Below, one piece after another: positions 14,274 through 20,621 of a stretch of DNA of 20,621 nt; within the stretch, counting starts at the first letter, position 1; each line of letters opens with the position of its first letter. Origin of the DNA: Collinsella aerofaciens (GTDB lineage Bacteria; Actinomycetota; Coriobacteriia; Coriobacteriales; Coriobacteriaceae); assembly GCF_901212495.1 (NCBI RefSeq), contig NZ_CAAKNY010000082.1:1-20621 (forward strand), in the 5' to 3' direction. A model generated the notes under the pieces. That model did no database searches and was not told where the DNA came from. It was given only the letters and a program-made list of their open reading frames with translations. The position numbers and the translations under genes are program-made.

Positions 14274-15206
14274 ATGAATAAATGCGAAATGAAAAAACAA
14301 CTCAGGATTGCAGCCATTTCGGTTGTAATGGCTGCTGTTGCACTCGGATCGGCTACGTATGCGTGGTTTGTCACCAACTCTACGGTCAAAGCAACTACAG
14401 GTAGTATTAGCGCTCAGACAAACGGAATGGTTCTCCAGATTGTCTCCGGAGATACGCCCAATCATGAGGACAACCGCGAAGCGCTGACGACGGCATCTAC
14501 TGTTGGAAATCAAATCAGCCCCTCTTCAACGGATAACGCGAAGTCATGGTTTGTGCCCGCCACCTGGAGCAATACGATGGTCAGCTCTTATAAAGAAGCC
14601 AATACCAATGAAAAGGGTCTCTACAGTCAAGGTGGCAACTCGTATTACGCATTTGCGGTGGGAAACTACACCGTCTATACGGTTAAGGAAACCGGACGTG
14701 CCGATGTCTATTTGAATCCTGACAACCCCTTAGTTGTTACGCCTTCAGCGGGGGCTTCGGAAAACTGGTTCAATAAGATTAAGGGATCCTTGAGGGTCGG
14801 CGTTGTTGTCGACGATGACCTTAAGTTTGTCTATGCTCCGACGCAGCCATCTTCTACCGAAACTGGCAACGATGTTAATGCCACCATGGGCTGGAGCTGC
14901 GTTGCTTCGGCGGGGAATACAACCCAAGAACCAGGTTACATGCACTTGTATGCCGACAATCTTGTTGATCAGCAGAATGGGAACTGGGCAGCCGCAAAAA
15001 ACGGTGCTCTGTACGATAAGCCGGCTGGGCAAAACGGTAAGGCTATCGCCACGAATGTTGGCTATAGCGGCACTCGTATAAAGGTCATCATCTGGATGGA
15101 GGGCACGGATTCAGATTGTGTTAACGTGTCCGATTTGGATGATGCTCAGAAAGCAAATCCGACTTTTAATGTCACGCTTAATTTGGTTGGCGTTGCGACT
15201 GAGTAG
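14274..15206 (+). CDS. SipW-type signal peptide surface protein, paralogue 2
   Basis: This 310-residue protein has a signal peptide nearly identical to that of the preceding gene from residue 20 on (AAVALGSATYAWFVTN, then VKATTGSISAQ), which shows a tandem duplication. The mature part diverges. Residues 271-282 (VIIWMEGTDSDC) are the typical C-terminal block of TasA/SipW-cargo proteins and also match the anchored protein at 11272. The ATG at 14274 has AGGTAGG about 7 nt upstream and keeps the signal peptide in register with paralogue 1. An in-frame ATG at 14289 is possible. Expression probably needs read-through of the terminator at 14224-14253, so this may be a minor fibre subunit, cap or adaptor. 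That role is inference. Confidence 0.85.
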   Translation: MNKCEMKKQLRIAAISVVMAAVALGSATYAWFVTNSTVKATTGSISAQTNGMVLQIVSGDTPNHEDNREALTTASTVGNQISPSSTDNAKSWFVPATWSNTMVSSYKEANTNEKGLYSQGGNSYYAFAVGNYTVYTVKETGRADVYLNPDNPLVVTPSAGASENWFNKIKGSLRVGVVVDDDLKFVYAPTQPSSTETGNDVNATMGWSCVASAGNTTQEPGYMHLYADNLVDQQNGNWAAAKNGALYDKPAGQNGKAIATNVGYSGTRIKVIIWMEGTDSDCVNVSDLDDAQKANPTFNVTLNLVGVATE

Positions 15207-15240
15207 TCGGTCAATAATTGATGTAATAGCGTAAGTAAAA

Positions 15241-15281
15241 ACGAGGGCCAGTTCAGAATCGAACTGGCCCTCGTCTTGTTT
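15241..15281. terminator. Bidirectional terminator between SipW-type gene and methyltransferase
   Basis: A perfect 14-bp stem (15241-15254 and 15261-15274) has a 6-nt loop. On the plus strand it is followed by CTTGTTT. On the minus strand it is followed by TTTTT, so it suits the minus-strand methyltransferase particularly well. Confidence 0.9.
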
Positions 15282-15299
15282 ATGTCAATATTGGTTCGG

Positions 15300-16562
15300 C
15301 TATAGCCCGTACACTTCAACCATGGCTTCACCAATACGGTGAGGAACACCAGTGACGAGCGCGTTGCCCATGCAGAAGGCTCGATGCCCATCGGTCATGC
15401 CGGTATCGGTCCAGCCTTTCGGGAATCCCTGAAGCTGATCGAGTTCGTCGGGGACAAGACGACGAAAACGGCCGTCGGGGCACTCAATGACATGCTTAAA
15501 GCGACTGGCACCTGTGCCTCCTTCGCCGGTGAGGATGGTGCGGCTCGGTTTATCGGTAGCATCCGGGAAGCTCATGGCTCCCTCGGAGTACGTGTACGTA
15601 AAGCCCGTCTTTTTGTTGGTGCGCTCCTCGCGCTTGCTGCCCTTAAGGTAGCGCCAGTCGGGGAGCTTTTCGTCAGAGATGTAGAACTGCTCCGGAACAT
15701 TCGCCTCGTCGACAAGCACATCGCCAAGCACGCGGCGCTCGCCGTGATAGTCCTCAGCAAAGTCGCAGGTCAGAACGTGGCAGCCCTGCATGACGCCGGC
15801 GTTCTTGAACTGCGAGGTCTTTTGACCAACGCCAAAGCGAGTCGAGTTCTCATAAGGGTCGGGCAGGACGTCGAGCTCTGCCATTTCGTCAGGATAGAGA
15901 GCGGGGAAGGCCTTCGCCATAACGCCGTTGTGCATGCGATCAACAAGGTTCACCTCGCCGGCGTTTTTCTCGCAGAAGATGTAAACGCGTTTGCGTCGCT
16001 GGGGGAAACCGTATTCTGCTGAGTTGACCACGCGCCATTCGACGGTGTAATCGAGGTCGGCAAGGCAGCTCAAGATAATGGCGAAATCGCGACCGCGCTG
16101 AGATGCGGGCGACTTGAGCAGGCGATCAACATTCTCAAAGAGCCCGAAGCGCGGCTTCTTCATCTCGAGGAAGTGATAGATGTCCCACCAGAGAACACCC
16201 TTCTTGCCCTCAATGCCATGTGCCTGATTGAGCGGACGTGCGACAGAGTAATCCTGGCAAGGGAAGCCGCCAACGACCATCTGCACATCAGGGATTTCAA
16301 TCTCGCCTGCCTCAGCCTGCTCAAGCACTTTATTGATGTCTTCGTTGACAACAGAGTCCTCGCCAAAGCGATCCATATAGCAACGGGCTGCGAACTGACG
16401 CGCCTTGGTTCCGGGCGGTTCCCACTGGTTGGCCCAAATGGTATGGAAGGGGCCGGCGGGCTTCATGTAAAACTCGGGATGACGCGGGTCGGCATAGCCT
16501 TCAAGACCCAGACGAAATCCGCCGACGCCCGCAAAAAGCTCGGCAATGTTAATCTCAGACAC
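15300..16562 (-). CDS. DNA (cytosine-5) methyltransferase of a type II restriction-modification system
   Basis: This 420-residue enzyme methylates cytosine at C5 using S-adenosylmethionine. Motifs appear in the usual order: I (ELFAGVGGFRLG, 8-19), IV with catalytic Cys102 (GGFPCQDYS), VI (FENV, 142-145), VIII (QRRKR, 188-192), a variable target-recognition region (about 230-360), and IX/X near the end (LQGFPKGW and GNALVTGVPHRI). The GTG at 16562 is chosen because GGAG lies 4 nt upstream and motif I begins 8 residues later. The frame is open to 17090, but that part overlaps the endonuclease gene on the other strand and cannot be coding. It is divergent from a Sau3AI/MutH-type endonuclease, which predicts GATC specificity. 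The length is similar to known GATC m5C methylases. Confidence 0.95.
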   Translation of the reverse strand: MSEINIAELFAGVGGFRLGLEGYADPRHPEFYMKPAGPFHTIWANQWEPPGTKARQFAARCYMDRFGEDSVVNEDINKVLEQAEAGEIEIPDVQMVVGGFPCQDYSVARPLNQAHGIEGKKGVLWWDIYHFLEMKKPRFGLFENVDRLLKSPASQRGRDFAIILSCLADLDYTVEWRVVNSAEYGFPQRRKRVYIFCEKNAGEVNLVDRMHNGVMAKAFPALYPDEMAELDVLPDPYENSTRFGVGQKTSQFKNAGVMQGCHVLTCDFAEDYHGERRVLGDVLVDEANVPEQFYISDEKLPDWRYLKGSKREERTNKKTGFTYTYSEGAMSFPDATDKPSRTILTGEGGTGASRFKHVIECPDGRFRRLVPDELDQLQGFPKGWTDTGMTDGHRAFCMGNALVTGVPHRIGEAMVEVYGL

Positions 16563-16703
16563 GTTTCTCCAATCGCTGCTGTGTCCGTTTATGGTGCTCA
16601 CAACAATAACCGATCGAACGGACAAGATCAAGACCTCAATTTTATGGAGGAAATTGCTGCCCTGAACTACCATGGGGCTAACTGTGAATTTCGGAGGTAC
16701 ACC
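16563..16703. promoter_or_regulatory. Divergent control region of the restriction-modification pair
   Basis: This 141-bp stretch must hold both promoters. A perfect 8-bp inverted repeat, TGTCCGTT and AACGGACA, lies at 16582-16589 and 16617-16624. Two GATC sites fall at 16612-16615 and 16626-16629, inside and just beside the right arm. If the system recognises GATC, methylation here could tune transcription. No separate controller (C) protein gene is present. Clear -35/-10 pairs could not be assigned. Confidence 0.5.
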
Positions 16704-18209
16704 ATGTCCAAGAAGCACCTCGACTTCAAGCGTATGCTTGACGATACCGATTTTTCTGACCCCTCTAGCATCGAGCGGTATGCTGCCAATCTCGACGGGA
16801 TGACGTTTCGCGACATTCTGGAGCTTGGTATTGCGCCGGAGGGGGAGAGTGCGCCCAAGGACTTTGGGTCCAAGAAGTACAAGGGCGGTATGGGAACTCT
16901 GATCGAGGAGCGTTACTTTGGCTACAAGGCCAACAGCGACGACCGGCCGGACTTTCCCGAGGCGGGCGTCGAGCTCAAGGCAACGTGTTTTGACGTACTC
17001 AAAGACGGTCGAAAATCTGCCGGCGAGCGCCTCGTTCTGACGATGATTCCTTACGACCGTCCCGTTTCGCTCGACTACGACAGCTCGCATCTCAAGACCA
17101 AGCTCAGCAATATCCTGCTGATTTACTACGGCCGTGACCGCTCAATCGACAAATACGACCAGCGCATTGAGCGTGCAGTCATGGTTCGTCTGCCCGAAGA
17201 GGATATGAAGATCATTCGCGCTGACTACGAGAAGATCATTTCGTACATTCAGGATGGTCGCGCGGATGAGCTTTCGGAGGGCATGACCACCTACTTGGGC
17301 GCCTGCACAAAGGGCGCAACCGAAGCGACGATGTGGGTTGACCAGTACTACGAGTACTTCAATACCGATACGGGCGAAATCGAGCGCCGTCGCGCAAAGC
17401 GTCGTGCCTTCTCACTCAAGCGCTCGTACATGGACTATGTGCTTCACGCCTATGTTCTCGGCGCCCCGCGTATCGGCGAGAGCATCGTTCAAGGCGACGA
17501 CGAGTCCATTGATTTCGAAAGCTACGTTACTGCGCTTATCGAGCGCCACTATGGCGAGACCGATCGTCAGATTGCGGAGCAGTACGGCCTGGAGTATACG
17601 GGCAACAAAGCGCAATGGACAACGCTCGTTTATCGCATGCTCGGCATTAAAAGCAATGCCGCTGAGGAGTTCGTTAAGGCTGGGATTAACGTCCGCGCTT
17701 GTCGCGTTAATAAGAGGGGACACATCGAGCAAGCAATGTCCTTCCCTCCGTTTGAGTTTAAGCAGCTAATCAACGAGGATTGGGAAACGTCTTCCTTCCG
17801 TGCGCGCCTTGAGACCAACCGTTTCTTCTTTGTCGTGTTCCGCGAGGACCACGAGGGGGAGTGGCGTCTTGACCGCTGCCTATTCTGGGCAATGCCGGCA
17901 AACGAAATCGAAGGCCCCGCAAAGGCTTGCTGGGATGAGACGCGAAAGGTCATTCGCGAGGGCGTTGAGCTCAATCCGTATCGGGATGCAAGCGGAAAGC
18001 TCAAGGTGACCAACAATCTGCCCGGTATGGCGGATAACCCGATTGTCCACGTTCGCCCACATACGTCGAAAGCTGCGTACAGATTCGCCGACGGAACCGA
18101 AATCGGCGATATTACGAGGAACGCCTACGAGCTGCCCGACGGACGCTGGATGACCAAGCAATCGTTCTGGTTCAACAAAGGCTATCTGGAGCACATCCTG
18201 GGGCTATAG
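16704..18209 (+). CDS. Sau3AI/MutH-type restriction endonuclease (predicted GATC)
   Basis: This 501-residue protein is close in length to Sau3AI (489). The N-terminal half contains KGGMGTLIEERYFGYK followed by DFPEAGVELKAT. Asp83, Glu90 and Lys92 have the same spacing as the MutH catalytic triad (D-X6-E-X-K), and Glu69 sits where MutH has its additional acidic residue. The C-terminal half (about 250-501, including SFPPFEFKQLINEDWETSSF and a beta-rich segment) fits the second, MutH-like DNA-binding domain of Sau3AI. Such enzymes cut unmethylated GATC. The ATG at 16704 follows GGAGG by 7 nt. An upstream in-frame ATG at 16644 has no ribosome-binding site. The cognate methylase is encoded divergently. 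The specificity is inferred from family, not shown. Confidence 0.92.
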   Translation: MSKKHLDFKRMLDDTDFSDPSSIERYAANLDGMTFRDILELGIAPEGESAPKDFGSKKYKGGMGTLIEERYFGYKANSDDRPDFPEAGVELKATCFDVLKDGRKSAGERLVLTMIPYDRPVSLDYDSSHLKTKLSNILLIYYGRDRSIDKYDQRIERAVMVRLPEEDMKIIRADYEKIISYIQDGRADELSEGMTTYLGACTKGATEATMWVDQYYEYFNTDTGEIERRRAKRRAFSLKRSYMDYVLHAYVLGAPRIGESIVQGDDESIDFESYVTALIERHYGETDRQIAEQYGLEYTGNKAQWTTLVYRMLGIKSNAAEEFVKAGINVRACRVNKRGHIEQAMSFPPFEFKQLINEDWETSSFRARLETNRFFFVVFREDHEGEWRLDRCLFWAMPANEIEGPAKACWDETRKVIREGVELNPYRDASGKLKVTNNLPGMADNPIVHVRPHTSKAAYRFADGTEIGDITRNAYELPDGRWMTKQSFWFNKGYLEHILGL

Positions 18210-18242
18210 GTCCTCGAACCCGCAACTCAGCTACCTGCGCAT

Positions 18243-18283
18243 ACTCGATTTTCGAGGAAATCCGGACTCGATTTTCGAGTTTT
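18243..18283. terminator. Twin ACTCGATTTTCGAG hairpins after the endonuclease
   Basis: The 14-bp sequence ACTCGATTTTCGAG occurs at 18243-18256 and again at 18266-18279, each a small hairpin (CTCGA/TCGAG). The second runs into GTTTT-type sequence, resembling a short terminator for the endonuclease gene. The minus-strand gene ends at 18287, so the element could serve both directions. Confidence 0.55.
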
Positions 18284-18286
18284 GCC

Positions 18287-18985
18287 CTACAGGTAAATCC
18301 CCTCGCACAAGGTCTTGTGAAACTGGGTGTGGTGATCGTGTGCCCAGGTGAAGAGCGCCTGGTCAAAGTTGTCCTGAGCGTCGGGGATGCCGTAGACGCC
18401 GGCGACTTCCACGCGCACGAACTCCAGCGCGGGCAGCTTGTTGATGGCCGTGAGTGCAAACGGCGACGTGGGCTCCTCGAACAGGTAATGGCTGCCTTGC
18501 AGCACGCCGCAGCCGGTGCAGGTGCTGGCGAGCGATACGGTCTTGGTGGTGCGCGACGTTGTGGGCTTGTAGCCGCAGCGCTCGCGCAGGTAGTCGCGGA
18601 TCTCGGCCGGCACGCAGCCCAGCGCGGGGACGATGGCCACGGCGTTGGCGCGGGCGGTGTCGATCGCGATATGGCCCGCGTCGTCCCTGGTGGGCGCAGC
18701 ACTGGGTGCAGCCTTGCTGCCCGAGTCCTCGGCCGCCCAATACGGAATGCCAAAGGCCGCGACCGCCGTCTGTTTGTGGCACTTCCAACACTCGCGCTTG
18801 CCCAGCACCAGGTAGATGTAGGGCGCGCTGGGGTCGGAGCGATCCACGCCGGGCATCCACGCGGCAAAGGGCTCGGGGTTGACGCCATCGGGCACGTACC
18901 AGATCTTCTTGACCCGGTCCCATTTGGCGCCCAGGGCCTTGGCCTCGTCTTTATGCGAAAAGGGAACATCGAGCTCGGTGCGCAT
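18287..18985 (-). CDS. DUF5710-like domain protein with two CxxC pairs
   Basis: This 232-residue protein starts with a segment resembling DUF5710 (about 1-44: DVPFSHKDEAKALGAKWDRVKKIWYVPDG), a small module found in DNA-processing and mobile-element proteins. Two CxxC pairs follow, Cys66/Cys69 (CWKC) and Cys156/Cys159 (CTGC), roughly 90 residues apart, which could together bind one zinc ion. The linker between them is Ala-rich. The C-terminal part (160-232) is not recognised. The ATG at 18985 is supported by AAGGAG upstream; the frame extends to an ATG at 19015 without one. It lies directly after the restriction system in convergent orientation. A minus-strand TATCCT at 19029-19024 is a possible -10 box. 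The biochemical function is unknown. Confidence 0.75.
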   Translation of the reverse strand: MRTELDVPFSHKDEAKALGAKWDRVKKIWYVPDGVNPEPFAAWMPGVDRSDPSAPYIYLVLGKRECWKCHKQTAVAAFGIPYWAAEDSGSKAAPSAAPTRDDAGHIAIDTARANAVAIVPALGCVPAEIRDYLRERCGYKPTTSRTTKTVSLASTCTGCGVLQGSHYLFEEPTSPFALTAINKLPALEFVRVEVAGVYGIPDAQDNFDQALFTWAHDHHTQFHKTLCEGIYL

Positions 18986-19111
18986 GGCGGCTCCTTTGTG
19001 CGGCTTTCGGTGCATGTGCTCTAAGGATACCCCAGCGGCGGGTACGTGGTCGCTAAACGAGCGCTTCTACCGCCCGAGAAGTCGCGGAGCATTTTGGCGA
19101 GGGCGCGCCGT

Positions 19112-19174
19112 CAAGCAAATGGGCAAGCAAATGGTCAGCTTTTGGTCAGTTGGGCGGCAACCTTGCCAAAAGCT
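19112..19174. repeat. Tandem and inverted repeats in the 18986-19302 gap
   Basis: The 317-nt gap between divergent genes holds no supported gene. CAAGCAAATGG is repeated in tandem at 19112-19122 and 19124-19134. AGCTTTTGG at 19137-19145 pairs with CCAAAAGCT at 19166-19174 around a 20-nt loop. These could be protein-binding sites for the divergent promoters. Nothing else stands out. Confidence 0.45.
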
Positions 19175-19287
19175 TGACGGATTTGTATTTAGACGTCGAC
19201 GAATGAACACTTTGGTTGCGCCGCGGCAAAAAACTGCTGGTCGTTTGCCGAAAACTCGCCAGGGTCGCGAGCCGCCGCCGACGCGCG

Positions 19288-19296
19288 TGCTATCTT
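19288..19296 (+). promoter_or_regulatory. Extended -10 box implying a leaderless transcript
   Basis: TGC-TATCTT ends 6 nt before the ATG at 19303, and there is no purine-rich ribosome-binding site upstream of that ATG. This is the arrangement of leaderless genes common in actinobacteria. No good -35 box is visible. Confidence 0.45.
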
Positions 19297-19302
19297 CGCG
19301 CC

Positions 19303-20406
19303 ATGAGGTACTTTATCGTTTCACATAACGCCGCGCTGACGCTCTTGGCGCACATCCCGAACCCGCGCTTTGGGGATTCGGAACCAGAGGTCGTGTCGAT
19401 CGCGGGCGCCTGCGCGCTCTCGGATCAAGAAGCGCAGGAGGTTATCGATCGCTATGACTTGGGGATCGAAACGCTGGATTTGCTGGTGCCGTCGCGCGCC
19501 GACCGTCGGCGGAGCAAGCATGTTAAAACGCATCTGTGTACCAACGAGCTCCCGGCAGGTTCGTTTATCTCGCTGGGTCACTGGATGGGCGACCTGGATG
19601 CGTATGTGTGCTCTCCCGAGCTGGCGTTTTTGCAGGCCGCGCACGATGACGATGCGGCGGAGGCCATTTATGCCGGCTATGCCATGGCATCGGATTACCG
19701 GCTGGATAACCTTGCTCCCGGCGGGGTGACCAGCAGGGATGCGGGCATGCGCGATGGAAAGCTCACGACCAAGGAGCTCATTGCGGCGTACCTTGATCGG
19801 GCGTCAAAGGTGAGAGGTGCCGCCAAGGCGAAGGCGTTGCTTCCGTACGTGGAAGAGGGCTCACGGTCTCCAAGGGAGTCGGGGCTTTGCATGTTTATGT
19901 CGCTGCCTGCGCATTACGGCGGGCTTGCGCTGGGCAAGGCCGAGCTGAACAAGAAGTACTTTATTCGCGACGGTTACAACGATGGGCGCAACCGCAAACT
20001 GCGCGTGTTGGAGCGCACGCCCGACATAACGCTTACGGCGAAAGCAGAGGTGGGCCTGGATAAAGTAAGGGCTGGCTTGCTGCCCGAGGTGCTTACCGCG
20101 CTGGTCGATTACGACAGCGACGCCATCCATGATGGAAGCGATAAAATCCACAAGGATGCCGAGCGCCGCAACGAGCTGCAGATGCTCAATGGGGTCGCGT
20201 ACTTTACGGTGACGACTGACCAGGCGAGCGACTACGAAAAGCTCGTTCGCCTGTGCGAGCGAATCCGACGGAAGCTGCATCGGAATAAGCGACCCATTTT
20301 TAACAAGCCCATGACGGAGGAGCAGCGACATTTTGCCCTCGCGCGCGCCGAAACGAAGCGGTTAAAGCTTTGGCAAGCGGTTATCGAGATGCGTCGACAT
20401 TGGTAG
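19303..20406 (+). CDS. AbiEi-like/Vsr-DUF559-like protein, possible defence or DNA-processing role
   Basis: This 367-residue protein resembles a recurrent Coriobacteriia type that I know only as hypothetical. The front part (about 55-125) looks like the AbiEi antitoxin-type layout, with a promoter-like TLDLLV segment and SPELAFLQAA (104-113). The C-terminal part (about 250-350) resembles the Vsr/DUF559 nuclease fold: VDYDSDAIH (268-276), KDAERRN (284-290) and FTVTTDQ (301-307). The usual first acidic residue of that fold (RADFLWPE-like) appears as RAGLLPE, so nuclease activity may be lost. The ATG at 19303 was chosen because the protein-like sequence MRYFIVSHNAAL starts there, directly behind an extended -10. 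It follows the restriction system. A defence role is inference. A 176-bp palindrome begins 39 nt after its stop. Confidence 0.7.
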   Translation: MRYFIVSHNAALTLLAHIPNPRFGDSEPEVVSIAGACALSDQEAQEVIDRYDLGIETLDLLVPSRADRRRSKHVKTHLCTNELPAGSFISLGHWMGDLDAYVCSPELAFLQAAHDDDAAEAIYAGYAMASDYRLDNLAPGGVTSRDAGMRDGKLTTKELIAAYLDRASKVRGAAKAKALLPYVEEGSRSPRESGLCMFMSLPAHYGGLALGKAELNKKYFIRDGYNDGRNRKLRVLERTPDITLTAKAEVGLDKVRAGLLPEVLTALVDYDSDAIHDGSDKIHKDAERRNELQMLNGVAYFTVTTDQASDYEKLVRLCERIRRKLHRNKRPIFNKPMTEEQRHFALARAETKRLKLWQAVIEMRRHW

Positions 20407-20445
20407 GGGCGGTTGCTGGGGGTGGGGCCAGGGGCCTTATTTTCA

Positions 20446-20621
20446 GGTCTAATATCTTTCCGCGAAGTGAACGAGTCAAAATGGACCCCCGAAGCATCGA
20501 CACTTTTGGCGGCTCATTTCCTGCGGTTTTGACATTGGAATCCTGCGGTTTTGGCTTCAAAAAGTGTGCATGCTTCGGGGGTCCAAATAAGCTCGTTCAC
20601 TTCGCGGAAAGATATTAGACC
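20446..20621. repeat. 176-bp long inverted repeat at the window edge (MITE-like or large hairpin)
   Basis: The outer arms 20446-20475 and 20592-20621 are perfect 30-bp inverted copies. After a 6-nt mismatch, 20482-20497 pairs perfectly with 20570-20585, and ACACTTTT (20500-20507) pairs with the inner part of the right arm near 20560-20567. The centre contains a direct repeat, TCCTGCGGTTTTG, at 20519-20531 and 20541-20553. There is no reading frame of note. The right arm ends on the last base of the window, so a target-site duplication cannot be seen. It could be a non-autonomous element with terminal inverted repeats, a very strong terminator, or a hairpin RNA. Confidence 0.85.

Noticed and set aside
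16173..16703. N-terminal extension of the endonuclease frame
   Set aside because: It is antisense to the methyltransferase; the strong GGAGG site belongs to ATG 16704.
16563..17090. N-terminal extension of the methyltransferase frame by 176 codons
   Set aside because: It lies wholly opposite the endonuclease gene and the control region. Motif I begins 8 residues after the GTG at 16562, which also has a good ribosome-binding site.

Overview
The window looks like a chromosomal segment of a Coriobacteriia gut actinobacterium, most likely Collinsella or a close relative. The evidence is high but uneven GC content, a mannose-family PTS operon beside a FrlB-type SIS deglycase, SipW-type surface proteins, and compact genes with clear Shine-Dalgarno sites mixed with start codons that sit only 6 nt after a -10 box. 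The taxonomic assignment is inference from gene content; no marker gene or rRNA is present.

Layout. (1) 1-3303: a large minus-strand M16C (presequence-protease/insulinase-like) metallopeptidase with its own terminator. (2) 3730-8463: a plus-strand sugar-uptake locus with a GntR/HutC-type regulator, PTS EIIA and EIIB, a SIS-domain sugar-phosphate deglycase/isomerase, then EIIC and EIID. Internal hairpins, a terminator and a second promoter split it into EIIA-EIIB and SIS-EIIC-EIID blocks. The gene set resembles known loci that take up Amadori products (fructoselysine or glucoselysine) by PTS and cleave the 6-phosphate with a FrlB/GfrF-like enzyme. (3) 8464-8892: a non-coding block of palindromic GAGAGATAA-type repeats ahead of an AlbA_2/Schlafen-type ATP-binding regulator (8893-10368). 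(4) 10601-15206: a surface/adhesion region with a PilZ (c-di-GMP receptor) protein, a membrane-anchored TasA-like protein, an unknown minus-strand gene, and two tandem paralogous proteins with SipW-type signal peptides separated by a terminator/attenuator. (5) 15300-18209: a divergent type II restriction-modification pair, a C5-cytosine methyltransferase and a Sau3AI/MutH-type endonuclease, so GATC is the predicted site. (6) 18287-20406: a DUF5710-like protein with two CxxC pairs, and a protein with an AbiEi-like front and a Vsr/DUF559-like C-terminal half. (7) 20446-20621: a 176-bp near-perfect inverted repeat that ends exactly at the window edge.

How the parts fit. The PTS locus is a self-contained import-and-cleave pathway. 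PilZ, the anchored TasA-like protein and the SipW-type proteins suggest c-di-GMP-responsive assembly of surface fibres or matrix; the SipW-like peptidase itself is not in the window. The restriction system and the two following genes may be a small defence patch. A family of interspersed repeats with the core CCGTCCAAWAATCC ties several intergenic regions together; one pair of copies is 68/82 identical by hand alignment without gaps. No tRNA, rRNA, CRISPR array, transposase or replication origin was seen.
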